From assembly GCA_038503075.1 (NCBI GenBank), contig JBCAML010000002.1, positions 310,001-374,000 of the forward strand: 64,000 bases of DNA, written 5' to 3'. Both the position numbers and the translations under genes were made by a program. How positions within the stretch are numbered: position 1 is the stretch's first letter; each line of letters starts with the position of its first letter. Positions 13,001-23,604 of the stretch are shown one piece after another. The notes beneath the pieces are model-generated. The model saw only the letters and a list, made by a program, of their open reading frames with translations. It did no database searches and was not told where the DNA came from. This DNA comes from Gyromitra esculenta (taxonomy: Eukaryota; Ascomycota; Pezizomycetes; Pezizales; Discinaceae).

Positions 13001-13758
13001 TTGTGATCGGCACCGCAATCCCCAATGCAGGCGCATCCTGCCAATGCCAGTGCCTTTGCCCTCCTGGATCGTTCAACATGAACCCTGGAAGCTTCGGAGC
13101 GGCAAGTAGCCGCCCGGCACTCCTTTCTGCAGTTTATACACCGCCTGCATTGCCTGCATCTAGTCTCGTCACGAACACAAAGACAGGATGGGTCAGCGCC
13201 ATTCAGCCCACCCCTGTCCTCGTAGCACCTGCCACCACCTCCACAGGTACCACTACTTCGATGTCTGCGATAACTTCTAGTGTATCTATGCCGATGACCA
13301 CCTCGACTGCAGCTGTCGTCCCAGCTGACTCTGCTTCCCCTATCATGTTTTCCGGAACAGTTATGTTAGATACGAGTTCTACCACTATCATTGAGCCCGT
13401 CACCACCGCCCCGACTACTTCCACTGCCTCCTCAGCTACCTCGGTTAGTTCTTCGATGAAATCTGCTGCCGATTCTGGCGATTCTCTTGTATTGGATACG
13501 AGTCCTATAATGATTGTCGAATCCACCACCTCTACTAGTTCCACCATGATCAAAGCCACCCCAACAACCACACAAACGAGCACAACTGCTCCTACTCTTA
13601 TGTCGAGCCTCGTTCTCATGGTCCCAAAGACTGACACTACAGCAACTAGTAAAGCTGGAGCAACGCCTACTACGTTCCTCCCAATCAACTTCAACACGGT
13701 TGACCTCAGTGACCTTCAATCCGCCTGGACCGGGGGGATTATGCCTACGCCGCGTTAA
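10029..13758 (+). CDS. Secreted Thr/Glu-repeat protein with two cupredoxin domains
   Basis: Seven exons, all in phase: 10029-10106, 10143-10522, 10574-10621, 10673-10724, 10779-10877, 10930-11931 and 11995-13758, giving 1140 residues. Order: a signal peptide (GLIALAALQLLGGA), a short propeptide ending in EKR (a Kex2-like site), a Tyr/Ser/Pro-rich stretch, then about 400 residues of degenerate TET-containing repeats. Two cupredoxin-like domains follow, at about residues 599-720 and 749-870. Each has HTVVVGGDAGLVYTPSEI, then NNHTVTQS, TWWYCKQ and THCGKGMVF, supplying the His, Cys, His and Met of a type-1 copper site. A CQCQCLCPPG cluster lies near residue 901, and the Ser/Thr-rich tail has no GPI-like hydrophobic end. 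Fungal cupredoxin proteins of this class are extracellular. The role of the repeats is unknown. Intron 1 is only 36 nt, the least certain junction. Confidence 0.85.
11230..11900 (+). repeat. Coding repeat array built on ATETQVINSI and ATETML modules
   Basis: Within exon 6 of the cupredoxin gene the DNA repeats in 18-, 30- and 36-nt steps. They encode three interchangeable modules: ATETML or ATETLL, ATETQVINSI (variants IHSI, INNI, INSV) and ATETATQVIHSI. At least 25 modules can be counted. Copies differ mostly at third codon positions, so this is an old or diversifying array under protein-level constraint rather than a fresh duplication. Confidence 0.9.
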
Positions 13759-15327
13759 TTGTTTATTTCCCTTATTCTAGTTTAGCTATCTGGGGTGAGA
13801 GTAGTACAAATTTTTATATATAAATAGTTTTCATTAATTTTTAACGGCTCCTCGTTTGACCATAGATAACCCCGCTAAAGGAGCATGTAAGGGGGGTAGA
13901 AGTGGGGGGTTAGAGGTAGAGGGAGTACGCAAGACGATCATTAGGTGGTAGAATTTCAGATACCATTTATTTTACTTCTAGTTCCGATTTTTTTATGTTT
14001 ATTTTTCTTTATTTTCTATACTTCTTATCCTCCGCTGTAGTTTTTGGTGGCGAATTGGGGGTCTATCGTCTGCTCTCTGATGTAAATAGTAGCTGAGGAC
14101 TTCTGTCAATTCATTGACTTTTAATACTTTTTGAGCTTCGGAAGAGCCAGGTGACCTTCTGTGACACTAATAAACAAAGGAGATTGCTAAGAGTATGTAT
14201 AGAAACCGTAATGATCATAATTCATCACCTGAAAGTTTTAGTGACCGAGATTAGTCAATGGTAGATCGCCCGCTCTCGTTATTAGGCAGCCGGTATTAAC
14301 GATTTGTGGTCCCCTATTTACCTACAGCTCCCCTTACCCACCACTCTTTCATCTTCATCCCATGGCACAGTAACAACAACTTCTCATAACTTCCTATCTT
14401 TTTTTCTTTCCATCCGCTCTTTCTAATAACTTTTATCATCATACTTTATCAAAATACTATCAGGATCTGTTGTATGACTTTCGAGAACTTCAACAACTCT
14501 CAAGCAAATTTTACCCAAGGAAAATGAACCTCGTCCACGACAAACCTATAATGCTATACACACAAGACATGCTCACTAGGGTTATCTCACTAAGTCAAAG
14601 GATACCTCATTTCCCTATAGTCACAATTCTCTCTAAAATAGACCAAAAAAATTAAAATCGGGTAAGCCTATTCTACTCTTCCTCACATCTTTTATCTTTA
14701 GCCTTAAAGTTAGCTTACCAACTTATCCTGGCATGGCAAGATCCCTGTGCTTGTTTGTAGAAAGGTAAGCTGCTCTGTATACGTATACATGCATGTACAC
14801 TTCTAGCTTTGCTCTATCGCCCCCCCCCTCTCCTTTCTACTTTTTAATAGAAATTATTATGAATAACTATGAATGGACTTTAATTAAACCAATTCTTATT
14901 TGATCGTTATATACTTCACATCTACCCTTGTGTGAGCTCATTTCCCAAATATCAACGATCCCCCAATTTTATGCGAGTGATAAATTGTGACTATGACAAA
15001 GTTTGCTCTATCCCACACTTATAATCCAATTGGCCCGAACTACAAGTACGTATTTAGATATTCGCAGTCTAATTCTTATCTAATTTAATAGCTTAAATGA
15101 CAGAAATCAGACAACAAATAACAAAGCTCCACGGGTATAAACAGTATCCCCCATTATTTAAAATTTTGTATAGTATAATTAGACCATTACCATATCCAAC
15201 TGATAACAAGCATTCCGCCAAAACATGTACGCTGAAGATGTAAGGCCAACAGCATATAAAAGAAGGCAATATTGGGGGGAAAGAAAAATATATGAAATTC
15301 GCTATGCCATCCAAGTGCATAAGAAAA
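13759..15327. other. Intergenic stretch between convergent genes
   Basis: 3' flanks of the cupredoxin gene and the IQ-motif gene. AT-rich, with short open frames (14470-14655, 15093-15320) that show no coding character. Nothing else seen. Confidence 0.6.
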
Positions 15328-17705
15328 CTATTTTTTCGCCCTCCCCTTCGCTTTCACCTCTGCTGCCGTCTTTGGCACTCTTGGTCTAATATTTACTATC
15401 CCCGCGAGCTGTCAGTGCCGGGGGTCTTCAGCCTTCTGCTTCCTAAAACATCCCCTCAAAGTCAACTTACACTTTCTCATGAGCCTCAGTGCGAAGCTAT
15501 TCTCATTGCGCTTCTTCTCTTCCATGCTAACCTGCTTCTTCAACGCTTTATCCTGCTCTCCGACTTGCACATTATCGGCTCTGCCATCCGCAGAGTAGTG
15601 TGTAGGTTTATCGAGCCGGTACTGTTCCTTGACGTGTTCCTCTTCTTTATCTTTGTCTTTATGGGAGCGGAACGTGCCGGTAGGGAGAACCCTATCTGCG
15701 AACTTATGCGCAGTGTCTTTGGTAGCGCATACCGTCTTTTCCTTACCCTTGCGAAAGTTCCCGTATGCCTCGAGGCCGACGAGGATTGCGTACGATTTAG
15801 AGATGGACACATGCGACATGTCGACGTTGGCTTCCTTGAGAGATTTAACGAACTTGCGGAAATTGTCGGCCGGCGGTCTGTAGTGTCCCGACAGTGGACT
15901 CAAACTATAACCCCCCCCCAAATGATTGTTAGCTCTCCCCTAAGATTACCAGGCAGGGGTGTGAATATAACCTCTTCAATCTCCCGTTTTTGATCTTGAT
16001 CAACCCCGCCGCACTCACCCGCGCTCCATGCAGAAAACTACTGTGCTGGAACGCCCCGCTCTGCTTAATCCCCACATACAATCGAAACGAATTATCTGCA
16101 ACAAAGATCCACGTATTCTTCTTCGTTGTTTTCCTCAGTAACCTATTGAGCACCGTCGACGCCGAAACATGGAATACTTTATTCGGGCCATGACGATCCC
16201 TCATTGCCGGGTCAACATATCGTTCCGCTATTTCGCTCTGCCCAGACACCGACGTCTCCGAACTCGAAAACGATGACGACGATGACGACGGCCTGCTCGT
16301 CCCATCTGACCCCCACCGCACACTGTCTTGTGCATGCTGAGCATGCGGGATTGAGCCTCCAGCAGTAGCGTCCTCGGCTTCTACAGGCACGATGCCCGCT
16401 AAACTGTCGTGGTATTTCTCCGTCGTGTCGATGCGTTCGCCGTTTTTAGCCCAGCAGAGACGTCCCTCTTTGTCGATTTTGACGAGGTAGGACTGTCGTT
16501 CTTCGCGCGAGAGGTACCGGACGCACTCGCTGTCGAGTCGGGTACGTGGACAGATGGAGAGATCGACTGTGCGCCCTGCGCCGTGGTCGAGCCAGTAGAA
16601 GAAGTTTTCGAGGGTGGGCTGAGACTGCCAGTAGGAGTGGTAGGCCCGGAGGTTGGAGCCGTAGCGGTGCTAAAAGAGTTTAATAAGTGAGATGGAATAT
16701 ATATCAGGGAATGAAGGGCGTACCTTTACTGGGGGTAGGGTTAGCGATCTCTCATGTCCACAGCTTATAGACGTGGGGAAGTGAAAAGCTTACAATCTAC
16801 CATCTCAAGGAAATACCTTGAGGAAGGTTTAAAAAGTCAGTGGTAGGTATTTAGCCATTGGAGGGAGGTGCCGTACTGCATATCCATAGCTTTTGAATAT
16901 TCGATTCGTTCCTGCCGAGTCTTCTTCCTCTTTTCCCTCTTCTCTGCTTTTCTCCGCTCCCTCGTTTCCTCGTCGCCACTGTCCTCGTCGCCACTGCAGC
17001 TTGACGATAGTTCATCATCGTGCTGAGCCTATATCGTAGCGTTGCCCCTCGAGTCAATATACGGCTCCTGCCGAACGAAACATTAAAAAATCTCGGCTGC
17101 GCACCTGTTGCGCGAATAGTACAGCCTTGTCCCACTTCTCTTTCGACTTTGAGGTTCTCCGCGCTCCACTCGCGCTCGGACGATCGTTATTCGCTGCGTC
17201 GGGAGTGAGGTGCTGTTTCTCACGAGAAACAGGATGTGCAGCTTGCCGGTAGCGGGCTTCATTCAGGGCCTGTAGCTGTAGTTAGGTCGCCAGCTCCGAA
17301 AGAGACTACCAATTGATGGGAGAAGCTCACTTCGTTCCATCGCTGGTTGGGTGTGAGACCGTGGCCTTTCAATTCTCGTCTTTCCCGATGCCTTCTGTAG
17401 TGGCGCTGAACGGCCCCAGCGCTTATATCAGAATCCAGATTTCAACCAACCCACCACCATCATGCGAGTTTTTATTTTATTTTTGCGAAACGAAAGCTCC
17501 AGCGCGCAATTCGTGCTGGGGGAGGGGGGGCCACGGAGAAGAAACGGAAAAAATAAAAATAAAAAAAATAAAACTCCAAAACAGTTCCGTGAAACTCCCG
17601 ATGGAATGTGTTACAAACCTGGATCTCGACCGCGGCTTTCGCCTGCTCCTCAGCTGAACTCTCTCTCCGGGTTCGAGGAGGGGCTGCTTCCGTTTCCGCG
17701 CTCAT
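15328..17705 (-). CDS. IQ-motif calmodulin-binding protein, IQM-like
   Basis: Nine exons on the minus strand, all in phase: 17619-17705, 17331-17405, 17105-17269, 16877-17028, 16794-16816, 16724-16728, 15972-16669, 15473-15904 and 15328-15385, giving 564 residues. An IQ calmodulin-binding motif spans the first exon junction (AAVEIQ then RHYRRHRERRELKG). Further on come YFLEMVDLKHRYGSNLRAYH, NFFYWLDHGAGR, LVKIDKEGRLCWAKNGE, LYVGIKQSGAFQHSSFLHG and SPLSGHYRPPADNFRKFV. These blocks match the layout of plant IQM proteins and their fungal relatives annotated as IQ calmodulin-binding motif proteins. Inferred role: Ca2+/calmodulin-responsive regulator, biochemical activity unknown. An acidic-basic linker (SGDEDSGDEETRERRKAEKREK) may be a coiled segment. 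The 5-nt sixth exon is discussed in the findings. The last splice (GTGTAAG) was chosen because only it keeps phase with the end VPKTAAEVKAKGRAKK. Confidence 0.88.
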
Positions 17706-18710
17706 GATCAAACTAGCTAGTAATTTTTTTTCCGTCCGATAGGGCTGAGAAGAAATATTTCGAGAACAGAAGGTACAATACGTGGTCCTATCAAAGATTG
17801 CAAGAGAATTGGGAATTCAGATGAGAGGTGAAGCTCTGTCAGTGGAGGTCGACAACCAAGATGTCGAGCTGCGCCGGCGCCGGCGTCATCCCCGGGAGAA
17901 AACCTTGGCAGCAGCAGACGCTTGGCGATATCATTCTTGGCAGTGCTTGGTAGCCTACAGAAACGGGTTGGAATATTCCATTACCAGGTCCCGGATAAAT
18001 GAGGAATTACCGTAGCTGTGAGCATATCGGTAGATGGGGGGGTTTAGATGGGAGGTTCAGGCCATTGTTTCGACCAGTGATAGTTCGACCGGAAACAGAT
18101 TCTCATGCGGATCACGCCCTCTCACTCATCTTTCCCCATGCGGACTCCCTGTTTCTCACCGGATGTGACAGCTAAGCATAGGCGGCACTTTTGGACAAAC
18201 AATTCCCAATTGAGGGATTACTTTTCAAAAAAAGGAAACCGTTTCCCAGGACCAGAGCGATTTTTGACTGGCGATGACAACGGGAACATTGACACGCACG
18301 CCACACGCTGGAGGTTAAATAACTGCCGGCACATGGGGCAGGGGCAGGAGCCCCTCGCCCGGGCTCGAGCTGTGACCCGGAAACGGCTCCATCCAGGCTC
18401 CGGGGATGGATGCAGACCCCCGAGTGATCTGCTGTGCCCCAGAGATGTGGCTTGGTACCGCGCGAGCCGCATACACGCCACATTCGCCCTGCCAAGCAGC
18501 CGCGTTGTCGGAGCTGCGCGCCACATGCGGAACTGTTCTCCTCGCCATCTGGTTTCCTCCGCGATATCGATAAACTTTCGTTTCCCTCTAACCTCAACTC
18601 CATCCTCTCCCACCCATCTCACCACCATACCCCAACCCATCTCATCTCCCCCCCCACCCTCCTATAGATCACATTTCCAGCGCTTCCCACGAAATACCCT
18701 CAGCCGAGAT
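17706..18710. other. Divergent upstream region
   Basis: Shared upstream region of the IQ-motif gene (minus) and the SF3b p14 gene (plus). A GC-rich portion (18300-18560) keeps frames open on both strands by composition, not by coding. A C/T-rich tract at 18600-18660 lies just before the p14 start, as is typical of constitutively expressed fungal genes. Confidence 0.55.
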
Positions 18711-19316
18711 ATGAATCGGGGTGGTAAACTTGCTCCCGAAGTCCAGCGAGTTCTGTTCGTGAAGAATCTGAGGTTGGTTTGCCCTTTTTCGCGAGCTTCG
18801 TTGTCCTTTGACTTCTCGACCCTTGGCTGACTCATAGAATGAACAATAGCTACAACGTCTCCTCTGAGGAACTCTTTGATCTCTTTGGAAAATTCGGTCC
18901 TATCCGGTACGTAAATTCTCTAACCCTCCCTCCCTCCCTCCCTCCCTCGCCCTTCGTTCTGCCCCATCATAAAACTAACCTCCCCCGTCGCGTCACAGTC
19001 AAATCCGCCAAGGTATCGCCAACAACACCAAGGGCACCGCGTTCGTGGTCTATGAAGACGTTATGGATGCAAAGACGGCGTGCGATAAACTGAATGGGTT
19101 CAACTTTCAGAATCGCTACCTCGTTGGTACGGGACACCTTTCCTTACTTAAAAAAAAACCTACTACCCACCTCCCCCCCAACCCTGTTTTCTTGGCTGAC
19201 GGTGAAGTGAAATAGTATTATATCACCAGCCAGAAAAGATGGCGCGCGCGGAGAACGACCTCGCGAAGCGTCAGGAAAGTTTAGAAAAGCTCAAGAAACA
19301 ACACGGTATCGATTAA
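18711..19316 (+). CDS. SF3B6: Splicing factor SF3b subunit p14 (SF3B6)
   Basis: Small RRM protein of the U2 snRNP SF3b complex; it binds SF3B1 and contacts the branch-point adenosine. Four exons: 18711-18772, 18850-18906, 18999-19126 and 19216-19316, giving 115 residues, close to the family length. RNP2 is VLFVKNL and RNP1 is KGTAFVVYE. Between them are [22 protein letters not shown] and the GIANNTKG loop, and the tail is [29 protein letters not shown]. The second exon was started at 18850 because this AG gives NLSYNV, as in the family; the nearer AG at 18838 would insert extra residues. Intron 2 contains a (CCTC)n tract. No oddities in the protein. Confidence 0.95.
18924..18948 (+). repeat. 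(CCTC)n microsatellite in intron 2 of SF3B6
   Basis: About six consecutive CCTC/CTCC units just after the 5' splice site of intron 2, making a strong pyrimidine tract within the intron. Confidence 0.85.
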
Positions 19317-22073
19317 TAGCCTCCTGGGTTTCTACGGTGAAGGGGACGTGTCCAGCTCGGAAAAAAATAAATATATCTATATGGATGGGATGGCGCGTTC
19401 AGTACTGCAATCACGAAATTCAGGAAATTTTTAATGAGATTATTCTCTTGATTAAGTGTCTATGGTCGGGGGGGGGAAAGCGGGAACGGATTGGGCAAGA
19501 GGAAAGAGGGTGTTATGGTGTGGGACTGGGCGATTGCGTATCGTACTTGGCTTCTCTTGGAAGGATTGAAGGCGTTGATGCATTCTGATTCTGATTCGGT
19601 TTTTTCTTTCTATTATTCTCTTCTCAGTTATCCTATTTTGTATTTGCTAGGTTTACTTTTTTTTTTCTCTTGCCATCCTCTTCTATTCTTTTGCCCTGGG
19701 GCCTTTTTTTTTTTGTTATATCTTATACTGCAAATATGTATGATGTCTGCCTGCTTGCCTATATGCACACTACGCGCATTGCTTCAACTTTAGCCGTGGA
19801 TATTTGTAAGGAAAGTAAAGTGACCAACCAATGGCGGATACCTTAAATATTATTGGGTTTTCTTCTCTTCCTAGAGAGGAAAGAAAAAAAATACCCATCT
19901 GAGCGGGGAAGTAAAGTAAGTAAGAAGGAAGGAGAAAAAAACAAAAAACCGATGATGATTACATTTTATATAGCGCCCCCCCTAAATAAAAAGAATATAC
20001 GTAACCAACGAAAAAAAAAAACGAAAGAAAACAAAGAAAACAAAGAAAAAGCAAGACTAATGCTGTGTACGAGAGATTTGAACCCTTTTCTCTCCCCTCA
20101 AGCCCACGCCGGAGCAAATGATACCGATTACCGGACTCCCACGTCCAACCCAAATTTTTTGTTATATGTAAAACGCCATGCCAAATGAAACAGGTCGACA
20201 AAAATAAATAAAGATGGGAAAAACAGATAGAGAGAAACAAGTACAAATAAAAAACAAATAAATAAAAAAGGTCGTATCCCAGTCGATGGGTGTGGTGTTT
20301 GACATTGCAACCAATGATTACATTGCAAAAAAAATGAGTGCTACATGACGGATCTGCCTTTTAATAAGCCACTGAAAAAAAAAAAAAAGAACAAGCCGCA
20401 GGGCTGTCAGATTTTTGTTATGCATCAAATCAAAGATGAGGGAAATGTTCCGTACCTGCAGCAAGGGAGGGGATTGCAACTGCGAATCTACAACTGCAGA
20501 GCCTTATTTCATCTCATTCTCAGCCACCGATGACGGAAACGATGGGAATCGCTGATCTGTAGGAGATGGCGGCGGCGGCGGCGGGAATGGGGAGTCCTTG
20601 ATGAAGCGGCTGGTAGAGATGGATAACTTATTTCCTCTTGGCGACATTATGAACGATATATATGTAAGTTATCGGCTATATATTTTTTTTTCGAAAGAAA
20701 AAAAAATTAAGAGTTGTGGGGATATAAGTAAGTCTTTCTTCGTGATATCTGGACAACTGGCTTTGACAATAGTCGCCGAGGTAGCTGTACTAGTAAAGAA
20801 GAAGAAAAGAAGAAGCTAGGTGTAGCTAGGCAAGATGCAGTATCCGAAGGATCTGATGAGGAAGTAGAATCAGGAAAGTAGGATGAGATCTTCAACAAGT
20901 ATTATATGTACTCGAGGCTCGAGTATCTTGCACCCAGACCATGACGGCGGGTAAAAACGATTGACTACCATTCTTTGACTCTCGACAATCTTCGCCATCG
21001 TCATCGCCAGCATAAGCCAAGAGGCAAAGGGACCTCCTGCTGCTAGGGGCCACCTCAGCCTCAGCTCTCTTGGGGCACAGAAGGGAGAAAAATAAAAAAT
21101 TCAATCCTGACGAACAAAAACTGAACGCGTTGGCGATGAGTGTACACCCAAGTACTAGACCCACAATGGTGTGCACGCGAAGAGATGTGATGGGCTTCGA
21201 GGGATTCTATTTTTGAGAAGTAAATCGCCGGAGGTGGTCTAGTTGTTGAGAGGGTTGGACCTATCGCTATGAACTAGATCAGATTGCAATACCTCGCAGC
21301 AAAGCTCATCGATGAATTTTCCGTGCCTCCAGTTTTGACCATGTAGTCGGCCGGGTGTGGCTTCCGATATGGTAATTCCGAAGTTGTATTTTCCGTTAGT
21401 GCATTATTTATGCAGTGTTTTTATTTTTCTTATTTTTCTATATGACCAAGGGAGCCTAGGGTTTGTTGAGCAACATTGGGAGGTGAGATCAGGATTGATG
21501 ATGGATGTTGAATACTCACATGATGTACCTATGCTGCGGTAATGCTAGGATAGCAACAGTTCATCATTGGGCTACGGGAGTACAAGATTCGAGACAACGG
21601 TCATCGAGATGCGACGAAAAGGGGGGACAGTAAGTGGCGTGGCAAGTTGAGATGGATGGGAGAAGCTCTTTCCATGATTCTCGAAGCAGTTCACCATTGG
21701 AGGTAAGGTTGAGTTTTTTTTTTCTGGGTGCATAAAGAATGCTAGGTAAACCGCGATATGCTGGAACAGGTATGGTGCGAAGGAGTGTCTTGCTGGCGGA
21801 GGCTGATATGAGTGGTGCCGCGTGGAATCCGGGGAAAGTCGAGAAGAATACATTTATTCAGGCACTGATGGGAAAGACGCCCAATATCCTCTCGGCGGAG
21901 GGCTAGAGGATCAAACAGCCAGAGGAGAGGAGAATTGCAATAGTAATACCTCGATATAGCTCTTCGATGTTTGTAATCTAACAAGGTACAGCCATCGAAC
22001 AAATGACGGAATTGCGCAAGCACTCCATCTTGATAACCCACCCGCTCGCTTTCTATCGAACAGAGGACGAACA

Positions 22074-22106
22074 GGGAAGGAAGGGAAGGGGAAGGGAAGG
22101 GAAGGG
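22074..22106 (+). repeat. GGGAAGG-type purine microsatellite
   Basis: Imperfect tandem GGGAA/GGGGAA units on the plus strand, all purine over about 33 nt. Intergenic, about 1.5 kb upstream of hexokinase. Confidence 0.85.
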
Positions 22107-23565
22107 TGGTTCGGCAAGCCACTGGGCAATTTAGACGAGCCCACCGCCGAGTGTCAAGGAGACGATCCGGGATTGGGGGTGCGACCCAGACGCCGTGTCT
22201 GGGCTTAAGCGGGCGTCAGCATCGGCAGTTTATGTACGTCAAGCAGCAGGCATCACGGCATCTACGGTATGTCGAGTACACACATACAGTCAATCGGTCT
22301 AAAGCAAATACCGCTACCTACTAGTATCGACACCTCAACACTCGTCCTCCATCGCTTCCGTCTCTCAAGTTGCAAGAAGTCTCAAATTGGACACCGAACG
22401 GGGAATATGTCGCTCGTTGTGCTGACTGCGTGCCTTCCATATGCGCTGTCGAACGTTTCACGATACACTGACTGAAGCAGCGGCTGTGTCCTGCGTCTGA
22501 TCTGACCAAGTCAAGCTCTTGTGAACATGCTGGTGACCGGCCACCACCAATGAACTGTCAGGTGTCCAGCATATGTTTCCGCTTCCGCCCCTGCGTGATT
22601 GACGGGTCCAGAATCCAGAATGTTGTAGGATCGGAGGTTTTGGGGGAGAGGCTGTGGCTGCGTTTCTACATCAAACTCCTATCAGATCCAGAGATAGGCT
22701 CGTTCCTCCCCTACCCGCAGGCTGCTCTACTACAATGCTGTACGCACTTGGAGATCTGAGGATGCTGTGCGAGTCTGCGCGAGCGAGGCTCCTCAATTGT
22801 TGGCGTTCTATCGTGCGTAGTTTTTATTTGCTTTTCCCGAGTGTTCTCTTCTGCTTCTTTTCGACTTCCTTTTTTTGCTTATTCCTTTTTTTCTTTCCCT
22901 CTCTTTCCTTTTCGCTTCATGTTTTGCCTGTTTCATTCCCAAGATAATAGAAACAGCCTGTCGTTATCAATCCCACCCCACCCCTTCTGCCAGGCGTTAT
23001 GCCTCTTCCGCTGAACCCCACGAATGCCCCGAGTCCACAGCTGAAATACTGCCCCTCCCCACCCCCATACCCTTCTCCCGCCCTCGTCCCATAGTGTTCC
23101 CGCTCTTTTCGCAATATACGCAATGGAAGCAGGAGCGGTTGCAGGGGAACATGATTCCCCCGGGATGTTCCAGTTAGCGACGAATAGTAGCCCTTCCCGA
23201 GCCCGATTATTATATGTAATTATGAGAAGTTGAGCACAAGAAACCTCGGGCTACTTCTCCTGAGTGAAGTTTCTCATGTTGCAGTTCGTCCAGATTGGAA
23301 TTCTGTGAGGTGACAGCCAGCCCCACCAAGCAGCGAGCAACCCCTCCAAGGCATGAACTGCGGCAACGACCCCTCCTCAAATCCTGTCAATCAGTTCCAC
23401 GAACGGCTGTTCCTCATCCTCTCTCCTTCTTCCCCCTTCATCCCTCCCACCAGTCCGTTCTTTCATCCTTCCTCCTCTTCACAGGTCAGATCCTCACGAG
23501 GTTTTGAATCTTGCTGTCGTTCGCATTTGCAATTTCTTCCCACTCTGCTTAGCCCCGCCTAAACT

Positions 23566-23594
23566 ATCATCATCATCAATCATCATCATCATCG
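23566..23594 (+). repeat. (ATC)n microsatellite in the hexokinase leader
   Basis: Two runs of ATC triplets, interrupted once, ending about 10 nt before the hexokinase start codon at 23605. Probably within the 5' untranslated region. Confidence 0.8.
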
Positions 23595-23604
23595 TACAGG
23601 CATC

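Larger units (their letters stand above)
19317..23604. other. Long gene-free region upstream of hexokinase
   Basis: About 4.3 kb. The first kilobase is the 3' flank of SF3B6, with T-rich (19600-19720) and A-rich (19870-20280) stretches. The rest shows only short frames with no recognisable product (for example 20892-21176 minus and 22654-22947 plus). A GGGAA-type purine repeat lies at 22074-22106. No tRNA could be folded. The region could hold a long promoter or non-coding transcripts, but nothing in the sequence proves this. Confidence 0.5.

Noticed and set aside
18105..18830. 241-codon plus-strand frame overlapping the SF3B6 start, with antisense frames of 140 codons
   Set aside because: Lies in a GC-rich divergent promoter and overlaps the first exon of SF3B6 in another frame; composition effect.
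20050..20160. tRNA-like T-arm on the minus strand (GGGTTCAAATC)
   Set aside because: The B-box-like sequence is present, but no matching acceptor strand, D-arm or anticodon arm could be folded at the right spacing.
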